64,000 nt of DNA, taken from contig NZ_OY725712.1 in assembly GCF_963360655.1 (NCBI RefSeq), positions 620,001 to 684,000 of the forward strand, read 5' to 3'. The notes beneath the pieces were generated by a model. The model did no database searches. It was not told where the DNA came from and saw only the letters and a list, made by a program, of their open reading frames with translations. Positions 42,732 to 52,302 of this stretch are shown here, one piece after another. The first letter of the stretch is position 1. Every line of letters begins with the position of its first letter. This DNA comes from Collinsella aerofaciens. GTDB taxonomy: Bacteria > Actinomycetota > Coriobacteriia > Coriobacteriales > Coriobacteriaceae. The translations under genes and the position numbers were made by a program.

Positions 42732-43135
42732 GTGAAACGCGTCCCAAAACTTGGACATGAGAAATGGGAGACAGTTCGCATCTATGCCGAGGACGAAGTC
42801 CTGGCGGGGATTCAGGATGCGCAGAGGAAGCTTGCGGCAGAAAACCCCGACAGAGTCGTGACCGTCGGCGGCAACTGTATGGTGTCGCCTGCCCTCTTCG
42901 ATTACCTGCACGGGAAATACGAGAACGTTGGAATCGTCTGGATCTATGCGCATCCGGATGTATCCACGCTGAATGATGGCTACCCCAACGCTCACGCCAT
43001 GGTACTTGGCAGCCTTTTGGAACAGGGTGCACCGCAACTCGTTTCGCGGATGCGGCATCCGGTGTTTAAGCCGAGCGATGTCCTGCATGTCGGGCTACAG
43101 CAGCTCCACGACTATCAGGAAGTTTGCTTAAACAA
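42732..43135 (+). pseudogene. Arginase/agmatinase-family remnant
   Basis: The frame reads VTVGGNCMVSPALFDYLHGK, VGIVWIYAHPDVSTLNDGYP and AHAMVLGSLLEQG, clearly ureohydrolase superfamily. It lacks the N-terminal strand region and everything after about residue 130, and the first metal-binding aspartate of the W-x-DAHxD motif is tyrosine (IYAHPD). It merges into unrelated sequence near 43135. A non-functional fragment. Confidence 0.75.
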
Positions 43136-43248
43136 GCATAGGTGTTGCGGTTTTAGCCGATGTCCTCATGGAGGAAAACGGCATGCTGGGTCTGTCTGAT
43201 TAAAGTCCAACAGTTTCCATGAGGCATCTAGCACGGTAAAAGCTAAAG

Positions 43249-43490
43249 ACCCGGGAGACCCCAAACTGTCAACCATCTTTACGGGTGCAAGGGAAACGGG
43301 CAAGACAGCCCCCTCTCGCTCCTATCCGAAACGGCGCTTGAACACGGCTGGATTGCAGCGAATGTCTCCGCCATGCCCGGCATGCTCGAAGATATCATCG
43401 AGCACACAAAGGAGGCCGCAGGCCGTTACCTCTCGCAGCCCCATACACGCGTGAGCGGAGTTCAAGTTGGGCAGCGGGGCGGTTTAGCGC
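43249..43490 (+). pseudogene. Remnant of an AAA ATPase paralogous to 59455
   Basis: Nucleotide similarity to 59563-59797 is high: GGGTGCAAGGGAAACGGGCAAGAC here against the intact Walker A region there, followed by GAAACGGCGCTTGAACACGG in both. A short deletion after the P-loop shifts the frame and the match ends near 43490. A decayed duplicate of the solitary ATPase gene. The remaining sequence to 43728 shows no gene. Confidence 0.75.
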
Positions 43491-43728
43491 GCCAATATAA
43501 TCAAATCGTGCACTTCCATAGCCTCTCGTCTACGTGGTGTACCGTCGTCTCCCCTTTTATCAGAGTTGGGCGATTTTCAGGCACCCGAGCTGAACTCAAA
43601 TTGAACTCAACGATGCCTTATCGGTCGAGGGCGTCCTAGCGAGAATATACAGAGGCGCACATTTCGCAGGGAACCTCCCATTCGTTATCATATCGGGATG
43701 CTGTCAAGGCAGCGTCAATGCGTTCGAC

Positions 43729-44412
43729 CTACACCTTCTCGCTTTTCGAGGCCTCGTCTGCAGGACCATCGGAATCGATACGGAATCGATCGGCATACCA
43801 TTCATCCGAAGCAATCACCTTATGGAGCATCTGGAGATGCAGGTCGACATAGTGGCAGAACGCCTTGCCGCATTCCACGAGAGGCGCATTGTTTCTCTCG
43901 TTGGGCTCGGCTCCAAAATTAAACTCGACCTCATAGCCCTCCCCAGGCACACCCATGCTCGGCAGAATATCAATGGAGAAGTGGACGAATCCAGACGTCA
44001 CCTTGTATACATCTTTTACCTTTGGATCGAACTTCTCGAGTAAGTCTTGAAGTCTTCCATCGGACATCTTCTCACCCGAGAAATCTTTCAGCTTGTTCAC
44101 AGGCACACCTTGAAACACCTGCTTGAGAAAGTCATCCTGGTCTTCGGCGGCGAATAATGCGAATGTCCGCAGGCAGACTCCAACCTGTGCGCGGAGAAGC
44201 TGGGCGACGCAAACAAGATTCCTCGACTCGAGCATGGAGATGAATCCGTCTATCAGTCTCATCGCATACTCAGAGGAGGATGCCAGATATAGATCCCATT
44301 GGGTAAAGTCGACGTTCATGAAGGGAATCACTGCATTGCGCTCGGCGACTCTCAAGGCACTCAGTCTTTGTTCTATTTTCTCAGCTTCTTGTTTGAACTG
44401 TTCGCTATCCAA
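43729..44412 (-). CDS. Hypothetical HEPN-like protein
   Basis: A 227-residue, mainly helical, soluble protein starting at TTG 44412 (MDSEQFKQEAEKIEQRLSAL). The segment YKVTSGFVHFSIDILPSMG, with a histidine preceded by GFV, and the helical ARxxx-like stretch around LLRAQVGVCLRTFALF resemble DUF5677/HEPN-type proteins sometimes linked to phage defence or toxins. I do not recognise the family with certainty. It stands alone in a decayed region. Confidence 0.55.
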   Translation of the reverse strand: MDSEQFKQEAEKIEQRLSALRVAERNAVIPFMNVDFTQWDLYLASSSEYAMRLIDGFISMLESRNLVCVAQLLRAQVGVCLRTFALFAAEDQDDFLKQVFQGVPVNKLKDFSGEKMSDGRLQDLLEKFDPKVKDVYKVTSGFVHFSIDILPSMGVPGEGYEVEFNFGAEPNERNNAPLVECGKAFCHYVDLHLQMLHKVIASDEWYADRFRIDSDGPADEASKSEKV

Positions 44413-44568
44413 AATGCCCCCAAATGCCGGCTTCTCAACAAATCAAAAAAGCAAGAGAGACAGAGATTAGGTTCCTGCTCCACTGAACCCGCGCTTCCAG
44501 TCGAGACACTCCTCCTCGAAGATCTCCCCAGAGTCCCGCCTCTCGCGCCCCTCACGGAACTGTCCATA

Positions 44569-44664
44569 TCAGTGTAGCCAATCCAAGCACAGCCCCACCG
44601 CACGGCCCAGTCGCTTCCGGTCCTGCGTGGCCCCGTGAAGGCGGAAGGGCGTGGTTGTCGTCAT
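44569..44664 (-). CDS. Possible 31-residue small protein
   Basis: ATG 44664 has AGAAAGGA at ideal distance and opens a 31-codon frame, MTTTTPFRLHGATQDRKRLG, ending RAVGLCLDWLH. The end resembles the AIRLCLECIG tail of the CXXC peptide at 40653, but the second cysteine is missing. It could be a decayed relative or a real short gene. Confidence 0.35.
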   Translation of the reverse strand: MTTTTPFRLHGATQDRKRLGRAVGLCLDWLH

Positions 44665-44825
44665 CGCGTTCCTTTCTCCTCGTACCTTTTTGGGCATGCG
44701 TCACGGGCCCCCGCGCGGCGCTGAGAGCGAATCGGCGCAGGCTTGGGGCCAGTTGCGTAGAGGTTGAGGTTCGGGTTTCGCCGGCTTACGCAGCTTGGCG
44801 GGCAGAACGCCCGGGCTCGCTGCGC

Positions 44826-45080
44826 CTAGGGCGCGGCGGGATCCGCGACGCCGGAGGTGTCGATCTCGCCCAGATTGGCGAGCTGCTCGATGAGGGGGAG
44901 GCCCATCGGGTCGTCCACCTCGACGCCGCCGAGCACGATGGTGCTGTCGCGTGTGTCTATTTGGGTTGTGAACACGGCCGGGTCGAAACCCGAAGCGATA
45001 AAGCCAATACCCGCGAGGACAACACCCGCGGCAACGAGCCCGCCCGCCACGGCGAGGTAGATCTTCTTCGCACTGGTCAT
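44826..45080 (-). CDS. Short membrane-anchored protein, possibly truncated DUF4097 partner
   Basis: An 84-87 residue product with one N-terminal membrane helix (KIYLAVAGGLVAAGVVLAGI) and an acidic tail (TTQIDTRDSTIVLGGVEVDD). In PadR/DUF1700 operons the third gene usually encodes a roughly 300-residue DUF4097 beta-helix protein; this gene stops early at 44826 and is probably a shortened version. It follows the DUF1700 gene by about 15 bases. Start ATG 45080 has GGAG upstream; 45089 is also possible. Confidence 0.6.
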   Translation of the reverse strand: MTSAKKIYLAVAGGLVAAGVVLAGIGFIASGFDPAVFTTQIDTRDSTIVLGGVEVDDPMGLPLIEQLANLGEIDTSGVADPAAP

Positions 45081-45095
45081 GGTACTCACTCCTTT

Positions 45096-45719
45096 CTACG
45101 CCGCGAGATGCGCGGCAGCGCCGCCCTTCTCGCCCTTACCCTTCCAGAAGGGCGAGGCGGCCTTCCTCGCCCAGAGCGCCGAGAGGCGCGCAATTTGTTT
45201 TGAGGCTGCCCAAGCGCCAGCACCAACGAAGAGCGCCACGCCGACGAGGCCGAGCCCCACGCCCGCCGAGGCGAGGGCGTACGGGAAGTGGCCGATGATG
45301 ACGCCGCTTACGGCAAGCAGGAGCTCAACTACGCCCACGCCCCCGAGTGCCACCGCGACGATCCACACGCAGAGCGCCAGCACCCAGATGCAGATATAGA
45401 CCGTGACGGCCACGGCGGCGAAGGCGGCGAGCAGCGGCACCCACACCGGGGAGCCCACGATGGCCAGCACCCACAGCAGCGCGGTGCTGCGCCGGCGCGT
45501 CCTCGCGATCGCGCGCGGCACGGCGGGCAGGTCGTCGAGCGTGGCCTCCGCCACCTCGCCGGGCGTGCCCATGGCGGCCACGGCCTCCTCCTCGCTCATA
45601 CCGTCCTCCATGCGGTCGGCGATGGCCTCCGCATAGAACGCCTTGGTCTCCTCCACCTGCTCGGCCGGCAGGCAGGCGAGCAGCTCGCCCAACCGGCCCA
45701 GAAACTCATCGCGCGTCAT
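45096..45719 (-). CDS. DUF1700/HAAS-domain membrane protein
   Basis: A 207-residue protein. The N-terminal HAAS helical domain (FLGRLGELLACLPAEQVEET, EDGMSEEEAVAAMGTPGEVA) is followed by several Val/Ala-rich helices (about 85-180) and a basic tail. HAAS proteins pair with PadR regulators in envelope-response operons. ATG 45719 has GAGGAGG six bases upstream and lies inside the end of the PadR gene, so translation is coupled. Confidence 0.85.
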   Translation of the reverse strand: MTRDEFLGRLGELLACLPAEQVEETKAFYAEAIADRMEDGMSEEEAVAAMGTPGEVAEATLDDLPAVPRAIARTRRRSTALLWVLAIVGSPVWVPLLAAFAAVAVTVYICIWVLALCVWIVAVALGGVGVVELLLAVSGVIIGHFPYALASAGVGLGLVGVALFVGAGAWAASKQIARLSALWARKAASPFWKGKGEKGGAAAHLAA

Positions 45720-46026
45720 GGTGCGCCTCCTCAACGTATGCGTAAATCTCCCGTACGGACGGCCACTCGGCCAGGAACTCCTCGATGCGCGCTCGCCCGT
45801 CGTCCGTGATGCGGTAGTACCGGCGCAGCCGCCCGTTGTGCTCGGCGGAGCGCGCCGTGATGCACCCGGCCTTCTCCAGGCGCTTGAGCAGCGGGTAGAG
45901 CGTCGACTCCGTGAGCCCCATGCTCGCCGGTACGTCCTTCACGATCTGGTAGCCGTAGGACTCCTCGCCGGAGACGGCCGCGAGCACGCAGGCCTCCAGG
46001 AAGCCGCGCTTCATCTGTGCCTCCAT
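45706..46026 (-). CDS. PadR family transcriptional regulator
   Basis: A 106-residue PadR winged-helix protein: MKRGFLEACVLAAVSGEESY at the start, GLTESTLYPLLKRLEKAGC for helix 3 and wing, YYRITDDGRARIEEF at the end. ATG 46026 has GAGGAGG upstream. It overlaps the DUF1700 gene by 14 bases. The preceding AT-rich run (46040-46075, ATATACTATGCTATACACAC) is the likely promoter/operator. Such regulators normally repress their own operon. Confidence 0.9.
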   Translation of the reverse strand: MEAQMKRGFLEACVLAAVSGEESYGYQIVKDVPASMGLTESTLYPLLKRLEKAGCITARSAEHNGRLRRYYRITDDGRARIEEFLAEWPSVREIYAYVEEAHHDAR

Positions 46027-46075
46027 CCGCACACCTCCTCTCGTCATATACTATGCTATACACACTATACGATGC

Positions 46076-46440
46076 AAGGTATTAGACGTCAACTCTCATC
46101 GCGAAGATTCTCCGGCCCCTGCGCGCTGCGAACGTGATATCGCGGGGCGGTTGGCATTATGCATGAAACGTCAAGTAACGCTCTTTTGATCCACTTCCAC
46201 TCGGCCCCATATGCCTTGTACAACACCCCCCTTCAACCTTGGGTTCAAGGGAGCCGCTAGGCTGGGCGTGCCGGACGGTAAGGTCCTGGACGCGATGGTG
46301 GACTTCTCCGATGCCATAGGGGTCATGGGTCTACGCCGATGGAGGCCCACGCACGCGGCAGGGCTCGCCCGTCACCGCTGGTCGCCGGACGGTCCCCACG
46401 CCCCGCTCGCCAACGCGCAGGCGACAGCAGCAGTCCAGCG
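46076..46440. other. Stretch with no convincing gene
   Basis: A plus-strand open frame from 46211 reads GAARLGVPDGKVLDAMVDFS, but it has no ribosome site and no recognisable family. Nothing else was seen here beyond the PadR promoter at the left edge. Confidence 0.4.
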
Positions 46441-46650
46441 CTAGCTGGAGACGCCGGAATGCCCAGAAGATGCGTTTCCCATCACTGCGACAGAGCTTTT
46501 TGCAGGGGTGGCAATTTTTCCTAATATCGAGGTCAGCTTGGCTTCGGTAGCCACCTTGAGAGCATCGCCAATAGACTCTTCCTTTATGCGTTCGGCATAA
46601 TCGTAGGCAATACCCAAAAATTCCAGTCCCGAGTAACAGGAGTACAATTG
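46441..46650 (-). pseudogene. C-terminal fragment of an unknown protein
   Basis: The minus strand reads LEFLGIAYDYAERIKEESIG, then DALKVATEAKLTSILGKI, to a stop at 46441. The amphipathic pattern looks like real coding sequence, but no start or ribosome site exists and the upstream part runs into the LuxR leader, so only about 65 codons remain. Family unknown. Confidence 0.4.
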
Positions 46651-46683
46651 CTGCCAGTGTTGCCAGCTGTTGGGAGATGGAAG

Positions 46684-47688
46684 ATGGACTGCGATGGCTA
46701 CCCATGCGTTCCCATGCCGTTGATGTGCACCGCCTTTGTGCCGGGGCAGATTGACGCTGCGGTTGCAGGCATTTCCGACCCCGATTCGCGCGCCATTGCC
46801 ACGGCAGAAGCGCTGTACTTTCGCGGACAGGCCACCCTCGCTGCCAAGACAGCGCGCCCCTATCTTGACGCCACCGACCCCGCACTGCGCTATTCCGCAT
46901 GCTTTATCTGCGGATACGCCAGTCTGTCGCTCAACCGTATCGCCGATGCCCGCCGGTGCCTTGCTGGCATCCTCGATACGCCAGCCGACAAGGAATCGCC
47001 TGCCGTCCACGCCATGCACATCCTGTTCGCCTCGGCCGCGAGCGTCCTGCTGCACTTGCCTTCCCCGTATTCCGCCGAAGAGTTTTATCCGCTTGCGGCG
47101 CATCTGCCCGAAGGCCTGCGCCTGTTCGCCAGCTATGTGATGGCGCACGCCTTGTATCTGCGCGGCGAATATGGCCGCAGCCTGGGCATGGTGGAAAATG
47201 CCCTGATCATGAAACAGGGAAGCTATCCCATCTCGGAGCTGTTCCTGCACCTGGCAGCTTCCATGGCATGCATGAGCCTCAAGGACATCGACGCCGCAAA
47301 AACGCACTTCGGAGCTGCTTGGAACGTTGCGCGCCCCGACGGCCTTGTCGAACTTATCGGCGAGCACCACGGCCTTTTGCAGGGGCTTATCGAGGCGTGT
47401 CTAAAAACGCAATACCCTGACGACTTCGCACGCATCATCGAGATTACGTATCGATTCAGCTACGGCTGGCGGCGCATCCACAACCCCGATTCGGGCGAGG
47501 ACGTGGCTGACGACCTGACGACCACGGAATTCACCATGGCCATGCTCGCCTGTCGCGGGTGGACCAACGCCGAAATCGCACGCCATATGGGAGTATCGCC
47601 GGGCACCGTCAAAAACCGCCTATCAGGAGTGTATGCCAAGCTTGGTATCGGAACTCGCGCCGAGCTGGTTGCCCACATGTTGCGCTAG
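46684..47688 (+). CDS. LuxR-type regulator with helical sensor region
   Basis: A 334-residue protein. The C-terminal 65 residues are a LuxR/GerE helix-turn-helix (LACRGWTNAEIARHMGVSPG, TVKNRLSGVYAKLGI). The first 260 residues are helical and repeat-like (RGQATLAAKTARPYL, RYSACFICGYASLSLNRIAD, SYVMAHALYLRGEYGRSLG), suggesting TPR-like repeats rather than the membrane sensors common in related bacteria. GGAG lies seven bases before ATG 46684. It precedes the giant surface protein on the same strand by 157 bases and probably controls it. Confidence 0.85.
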   Translation: MDCDGYPCVPMPLMCTAFVPGQIDAAVAGISDPDSRAIATAEALYFRGQATLAAKTARPYLDATDPALRYSACFICGYASLSLNRIADARRCLAGILDTPADKESPAVHAMHILFASAASVLLHLPSPYSAEEFYPLAAHLPEGLRLFASYVMAHALYLRGEYGRSLGMVENALIMKQGSYPISELFLHLAASMACMSLKDIDAAKTHFGAAWNVARPDGLVELIGEHHGLLQGLIEACLKTQYPDDFARIIEITYRFSYGWRRIHNPDSGEDVADDLTTTEFTMAMLACRGWTNAEIARHMGVSPGTVKNRLSGVYAKLGIGTRAELVAHMLR

Positions 47689-47845
47689 CGGCCAGACTGC
47701 CCGGCGTATCGAAAGCACTCCGGGGGCCTAGCGCTTTCGCGCGCTCAAATTGGACATTTTGACCCTCGAACGGCACTACCGCCACGGGGCACCTTCTCGC
47801 AAAATTGGATTATTTCCACCGAAATTTGCGGGATGGGAGCCCAAA

Positions 47846-50800
47846 ATGCTTGATCGCCGTTCGCTACTTATCGCCGGAACATCCTCGCTAGCGAGCATTA
47901 TGTTGCCTCGCGTGCCGGGAAGCGAAAATGCCTTCCTGCTGCCGTTCGCGCCCACCGCGGCCTATGCCGACGAAGAAGACCCCTTCAAGGTCCTGGTGCT
48001 CTCGCGCACCATGTTTGGTGTGGTTGTGATCGACGTCGCCAACAAGAATATGCCCATCAAGGGAGCCCAGGTCACGCTCGCGTCGCGTTATGCCGCGGGC
48101 AAGCAGCTCTCCGCCACTACCGACGACGAGGGCACGGCCATCTTTGAGGTCGCGCCTCTTTCGGAAGGCTACGTGGACGAGGCAACGCTTCTCGACGCGT
48201 ACGACTTTAACGGCGGCATCTCCATTAGCATGGCGGGCTACCGTGATGTCGAGATTCCCCTTGCGCGTATCCAGGGCGGCACCGCCATAACCGCGCCCAC
48301 GCGTCCGCTTTCCGACGGCGAGCCGTACTTCCGCCAGCTCACATTCGACGAATGGGACATCCAGTACGCTGAAGCCACGTTCATGACATTGCCGAAGGAC
48401 GACACGGCAAACGAGCAGCCCGATACGCACGCCTTTACCGTGCAGGCACATCTGCCACAGGGTGGACAGGCAACGCTGCGCATCAACAAAGTGACGCCTG
48501 CCGCGGGCAGCTCACCCGAAACCTTCACGCAGATTGGCCAAGTCAAGGCCAGCGCATCGGGTGCGGATAATCTGGCAACGTTCACGCTTGAAGACACGTT
48601 CCTTGATGCAGCTTCGGGCCTTCTGGAAGAAGGGTGCAAGCTGCGCTTTGTCCTCGACTACCAGGGCAAAACCTACACGCTCTCATCCCCTATGGCCGTT
48701 GTTACCGCGCCGGCGGCAAAGGCGGAATCCGGATCGACCACTATCGTCCCCACTACCATGGACCAAGAGATCACTCCGTTTGATTTCCCCGCGGCGTTTC
48801 CCGGCATCGGCGGCAATAAGTTCACGTGTTGGATGCCCTCGTTCCCCATTTTGTTCGATTTCTCGTTTGCCGGGTACGTACTGTTTGGCGGAGGATACAA
48901 ACCAGCCAGCTATATGAACGATTCGGGCAACCCTGATCCTGAATACTGGAAGAAGTCACCGCGTGAGTCGGGCGCCAAGCAGGCAAACCGCTACCTCGAC
49001 GAGATGGAGGGGAAGTGGAATCAGTACAAGAGCATGAGTGCCGGTTCGGGCACCGATCCAAGAAACACCAAGCTCCTTCGCCACCATTGCACGCTGCTAT
49101 TCACGATGGATATCGCAACACAGGTGTACGGCTCGCTCGCCTACGATTGGGTGGGCAAAACCTGGGGTAACAACAACGACCCCGCATACGGCAATATTAA
49201 GGCCCTCTTCCAGGTAAGAACCGACCTCAATTGGACAGAACAGTTTACCCTAGGACCGGTGCCGTTTTTCCTAAACGTCAACCCCTGGGTGCTGGCGAAG
49301 CTGGCGCTCGCCGTGGGTGCCCACACGCACGGCAGCGGCGCGGCGTTTTTCAAGAACATTTCGCTCGACTATTCAAACACCTCGGGCTCATTCACTATCC
49401 AGATCGGGCTTGCCGTCACCTTTGGCGCCGGCGTTGCAGGCGTCGCCTCGTCTGCCGTGCGTGGCGCCGCATCCCTCACCCTGTTCATTGGGTACGAGAA
49501 GGCGGACGGGCACCAGCTTCCGCGGCTGCGCGTGGGTGCAGACGTCGATGTCGATGTGATACTCCAGTTCGTAATGTTCAAGTGGACCACCAAGGCTTGG
49601 TCGGGGTCGTGGCCCACACTCCTCGATTCGTGGAATATGTCGGTGAACAATGGCAACCAGTATGTGCTCCAGCGCTCTGAGCTCGCATTGGGTGGAGATA
49701 CGCCTTACACGCTGGATGCCCGCTTCGGCTCGGCCGGCAACATCGAGGCGGGCGGCGTGCCGCAATTTATCGCATCGGCCACCATCGTCACCAACGCCGA
49801 GCTGCTCGCACGCGCCGAGGTTAAGGCCGCTGTCGTAAACGTCGCGCCCGTCGTGCGCGATTGGGATCAAGCGGTCACGCGCATTGAGCTCGAGGCGGAT
49901 GCAGAAAGCGACGACACAGGACAGATCGAGCATTTCGTCCATGCACTGATAGAGAACGACGAAAACGCCGCGACGATGTATAAGTACACCTATATCGGGC
50001 AGGCGAAGGACGCCGCTGCGGACCCCAACGCCAATTCTGCTGGTGTATCGGAAGACGAGCGTGGCGGCATCAAGCCCTCGAGCGACAACGTGCTGTTTGC
50101 TGGCGTGCTCAGCGAAGCCCACATGAAGCTGGCAATGATTGCCGGCGTAGAATGCCTGTTCCGTATCGCCTCGGTGCGCTACGGCGACAATGGTCGCTCG
50201 CGCCTGGTGGTACACACAAAGGCAAACGGAACGTGGTCCGCTCCCACGCCTGTGGACTTTCCCCTTGGGTTTGGCGAGGGCGACGTGGAGCGCGACAGCA
50301 TATACGATTACGACTTCGACGTAGTGGAATATACGGACGGAAGAGGAAACCAGGACGCCTACGTGCTGCTGGTCTCGGGCGAGCGCCCCGCCGGCGACAA
50401 CACCCTTTTCGATACGGCGAGCACATCCGGCATACTGTCCGTTGTGCGCCTGCGCATAAGCAACGACGGAGTTCGCGTGATATCGCACACGTCGTGGCGC
50501 AGCATCTCGCGCGGCCGCCTTCAGGAGGATGGCTACCATTGCCTGCAGTGCCCACGCATCACGGTGGGCAAGACACTTGTCGACGGGCGCCTGTCGGGCG
50601 CCTACCTCCACCGCCGCGGAACCACCGCAGAAAAGACGCTCGGCAGCGAGGCTGAGGTTGCGCTGGAGTGCTTTACCCTATGGTCGGACGTTTCGGGCGA
50701 CAGCCTGACGTTCCGCCAAGTTCTCCGCTTTCCGCAAGCACCGTCGAGCATCGAGCTGGGTGAGCCCGAGAATATCAACGGCAAAATGGTGGTGCCCGTT

Positions 50801-52213
50801 GCATACGAGACCGCAGACGGTTGCGGCTGCGCATCGTACGCCGTGATCGGCCAGTCCATCGCGGGCTGGGGCGTTATGTCGCCAGATGCCACAGTACCCC
50901 ACGCGGTGCCGTGGCCGCAGCACACGGGCTTTTTGGCAACTGTCAACGAGCAGCTGCAGCATGTTACGTGGACGCGAGGCGCATCGGCATTTGCAACGCA
51001 GCCCGTGGGTGCCGCAGGCTGTGGCCCGGCATCGTTTAGCGTAAGCAACAACGGCAGGTGCGTGCTCTATGTAGAGAACACCGATGGCAAGGTGGGACAA
51101 ACCTACGACGAAGAAGGCAACCCGGTTGCAGTGATGGGCAAGCACTTCCGCATCTTCGCCAGCACCTTGGCGGGCGATCTGTTCACGGAGCCGTTTGTGA
51201 TGTGCGAGCTGGACCATCCCGTCGATCAGATAACGACATTTTTGACGTCGGGAGGCATGCTCTCCGCGCTCGCCACGCACATTGTGAGCGCGGAGAAGAG
51301 CGAGGCAGAGCTGCACGACATCGAAGTGCCCTTGGTGGCGTGTGCCACTCCGACGGGCGCCGTTGCTACCTCGGGCGCGGTGGTGCCCGGAGCAGCAGGC
51401 GAATCCTTCATGGTCACGGTGCGAAACGACGGCAACACCTTACTGACCGCCGGCACGATCGATCTGTACCGAGAGGGCTCCAGCCAGCCGTTCTCCAGCG
51501 CATCCATCGGATTCGGAGTGAACGCACGCATGGCTTCGATCTACGATCCAGAGCTTGCCGAGGACGCTTCGGCCAACGATATGGCACACGTGAAGTACGC
51601 GCTCGAGACGCTGGGCGCACGTTTTGCAACGCACCCGCTGGTAGCCGACAACGGCAACGCCGTGCTGGCACCGGGTTGCACGGCACAGTTCCGTATGAGC
51701 TTCGCCATCCCCGAGAGTTGGAGCGACGAAGTGGGCAAACGCGTAACGCTGTATGCGAAGGCGCGTAATCTGGTGGCGCTCGATCCCGTAACGCTCGAAG
51801 AAATTCGACCGGGCGCGAACTCGGCGCTGGGTGCTGTACTGCATGAGCTCCACGTGCCCGACGCGGCATGCGAACGCTCAGAAGTTCAGGTCGGCGTATG
51901 CGACAGCGCGGACGCCACAGGGCTTCACGACGCCCCGATGACGGCGGACGGCGATGGTGGCTCAAGTGGCGGCGGTACTGACGAGGGCGGCGGCTCCGGC
52001 GGAAGCAGCTCCGGCAGTGGCAAGGACCACGGCAATAACAAGCGCTCCGGAAAAGCGGGCGCGCTTGCGGGCACGGGCGATGCCAACGTTCCCCTCACGG
52101 CAGCCGCTGCAGCACTCGCCGCGGCAGGCGCCGGCCTCGTCGCCTACAGTGCCCGCCGCACGGCGCTCGAGATCGACACCGCCAATGAGGCCAATTCGGA
52201 TAGGCCTCGCTAG
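47846..52213 (+). CDS. Very large sortase-anchored surface protein
   Basis: A 1,455-residue exported protein. The signal peptide contains DRRSLLIAGTSSLASIMLP (a twin-arginine-like start) and ends near AYADEED. Residues about 60-180 resemble a carboxypeptidase-regulatory-like beta domain (GAQVTLASRYAAGKQLSATT). The middle has a long beta-rich region, and the C terminus a Gly/Ser-rich linker, LAGTGDA (LPXTG-like sorting signal), a hydrophobic helix and an RR-containing tail. ATG 47846 has GGGAG upstream. No catalytic motif was recognised; a role in adhesion or host contact is inference. Confidence 0.85.
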   Translation: MLDRRSLLIAGTSSLASIMLPRVPGSENAFLLPFAPTAAYADEEDPFKVLVLSRTMFGVVVIDVANKNMPIKGAQVTLASRYAAGKQLSATTDDEGTAIFEVAPLSEGYVDEATLLDAYDFNGGISISMAGYRDVEIPLARIQGGTAITAPTRPLSDGEPYFRQLTFDEWDIQYAEATFMTLPKDDTANEQPDTHAFTVQAHLPQGGQATLRINKVTPAAGSSPETFTQIGQVKASASGADNLATFTLEDTFLDAASGLLEEGCKLRFVLDYQGKTYTLSSPMAVVTAPAAKAESGSTTIVPTTMDQEITPFDFPAAFPGIGGNKFTCWMPSFPILFDFSFAGYVLFGGGYKPASYMNDSGNPDPEYWKKSPRESGAKQANRYLDEMEGKWNQYKSMSAGSGTDPRNTKLLRHHCTLLFTMDIATQVYGSLAYDWVGKTWGNNNDPAYGNIKALFQVRTDLNWTEQFTLGPVPFFLNVNPWVLAKLALAVGAHTHGSGAAFFKNISLDYSNTSGSFTIQIGLAVTFGAGVAGVASSAVRGAASLTLFIGYEKADGHQLPRLRVGADVDVDVILQFVMFKWTTKAWSGSWPTLLDSWNMSVNNGNQYVLQRSELALGGDTPYTLDARFGSAGNIEAGGVPQFIASATIVTNAELLARAEVKAAVVNVAPVVRDWDQAVTRIELEADAESDDTGQIEHFVHALIENDENAATMYKYTYIGQAKDAAADPNANSAGVSEDERGGIKPSSDNVLFAGVLSEAHMKLAMIAGVECLFRIASVRYGDNGRSRLVVHTKANGTWSAPTPVDFPLGFGEGDVERDSIYDYDFDVVEYTDGRGNQDAYVLLVSGERPAGDNTLFDTASTSGILSVVRLRISNDGVRVISHTSWRSISRGRLQEDGYHCLQCPRITVGKTLVDGRLSGAYLHRRGTTAEKTLGSEAEVALECFTLWSDVSGDSLTFRQVLRFPQAPSSIELGEPENINGKMVVPVAYETADGCGCASYAVIGQSIAGWGVMSPDATVPHAVPWPQHTGFLATVNEQLQHVTWTRGASAFATQPVGAAGCGPASFSVSNNGRCVLYVENTDGKVGQTYDEEGNPVAVMGKHFRIFASTLAGDLFTEPFVMCELDHPVDQITTFLTSGGMLSALATHIVSAEKSEAELHDIEVPLVACATPTGAVATSGAVVPGAAGESFMVTVRNDGNTLLTAGTIDLYREGSSQPFSSASIGFGVNARMASIYDPELAEDASANDMAHVKYALETLGARFATHPLVADNGNAVLAPGCTAQFRMSFAIPESWSDEVGKRVTLYAKARNLVALDPVTLEEIRPGANSALGAVLHELHVPDAACERSEVQVGVCDSADATGLHDAPMTADGDGGSSGGGTDEGGGSGGSSSGSGKDHGNNKRSGKAGALAGTGDANVPLTAAAAALAAAGAGLVAYSARRTALEIDTANEANSDRPR

Positions 52214-52261
52214 CTCCTAGTTACTTTTGTGAGAGACGTCGACTCGGCTCATCGAACATCA

Positions 52262-52297
52262 AATGGGCTGGTTCTGGATACCCAGAGCCAGCCCATT
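52262..52297. terminator. Bidirectional terminator after the surface protein
   Basis: Arms AATGGGCTGGTTCTGG and CCAGAGCCAGCCCATT with loop ATAC lie between convergent stops at 52213 and 52303. Confidence 0.85.
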
Positions 52298-52302
52298 ACG
52301 CA

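Noticed and set aside
46211-46444. 77-codon plus-strand frame
   Set aside because: No ribosome site and no recognisable motif; overlaps the minus-strand remnant.
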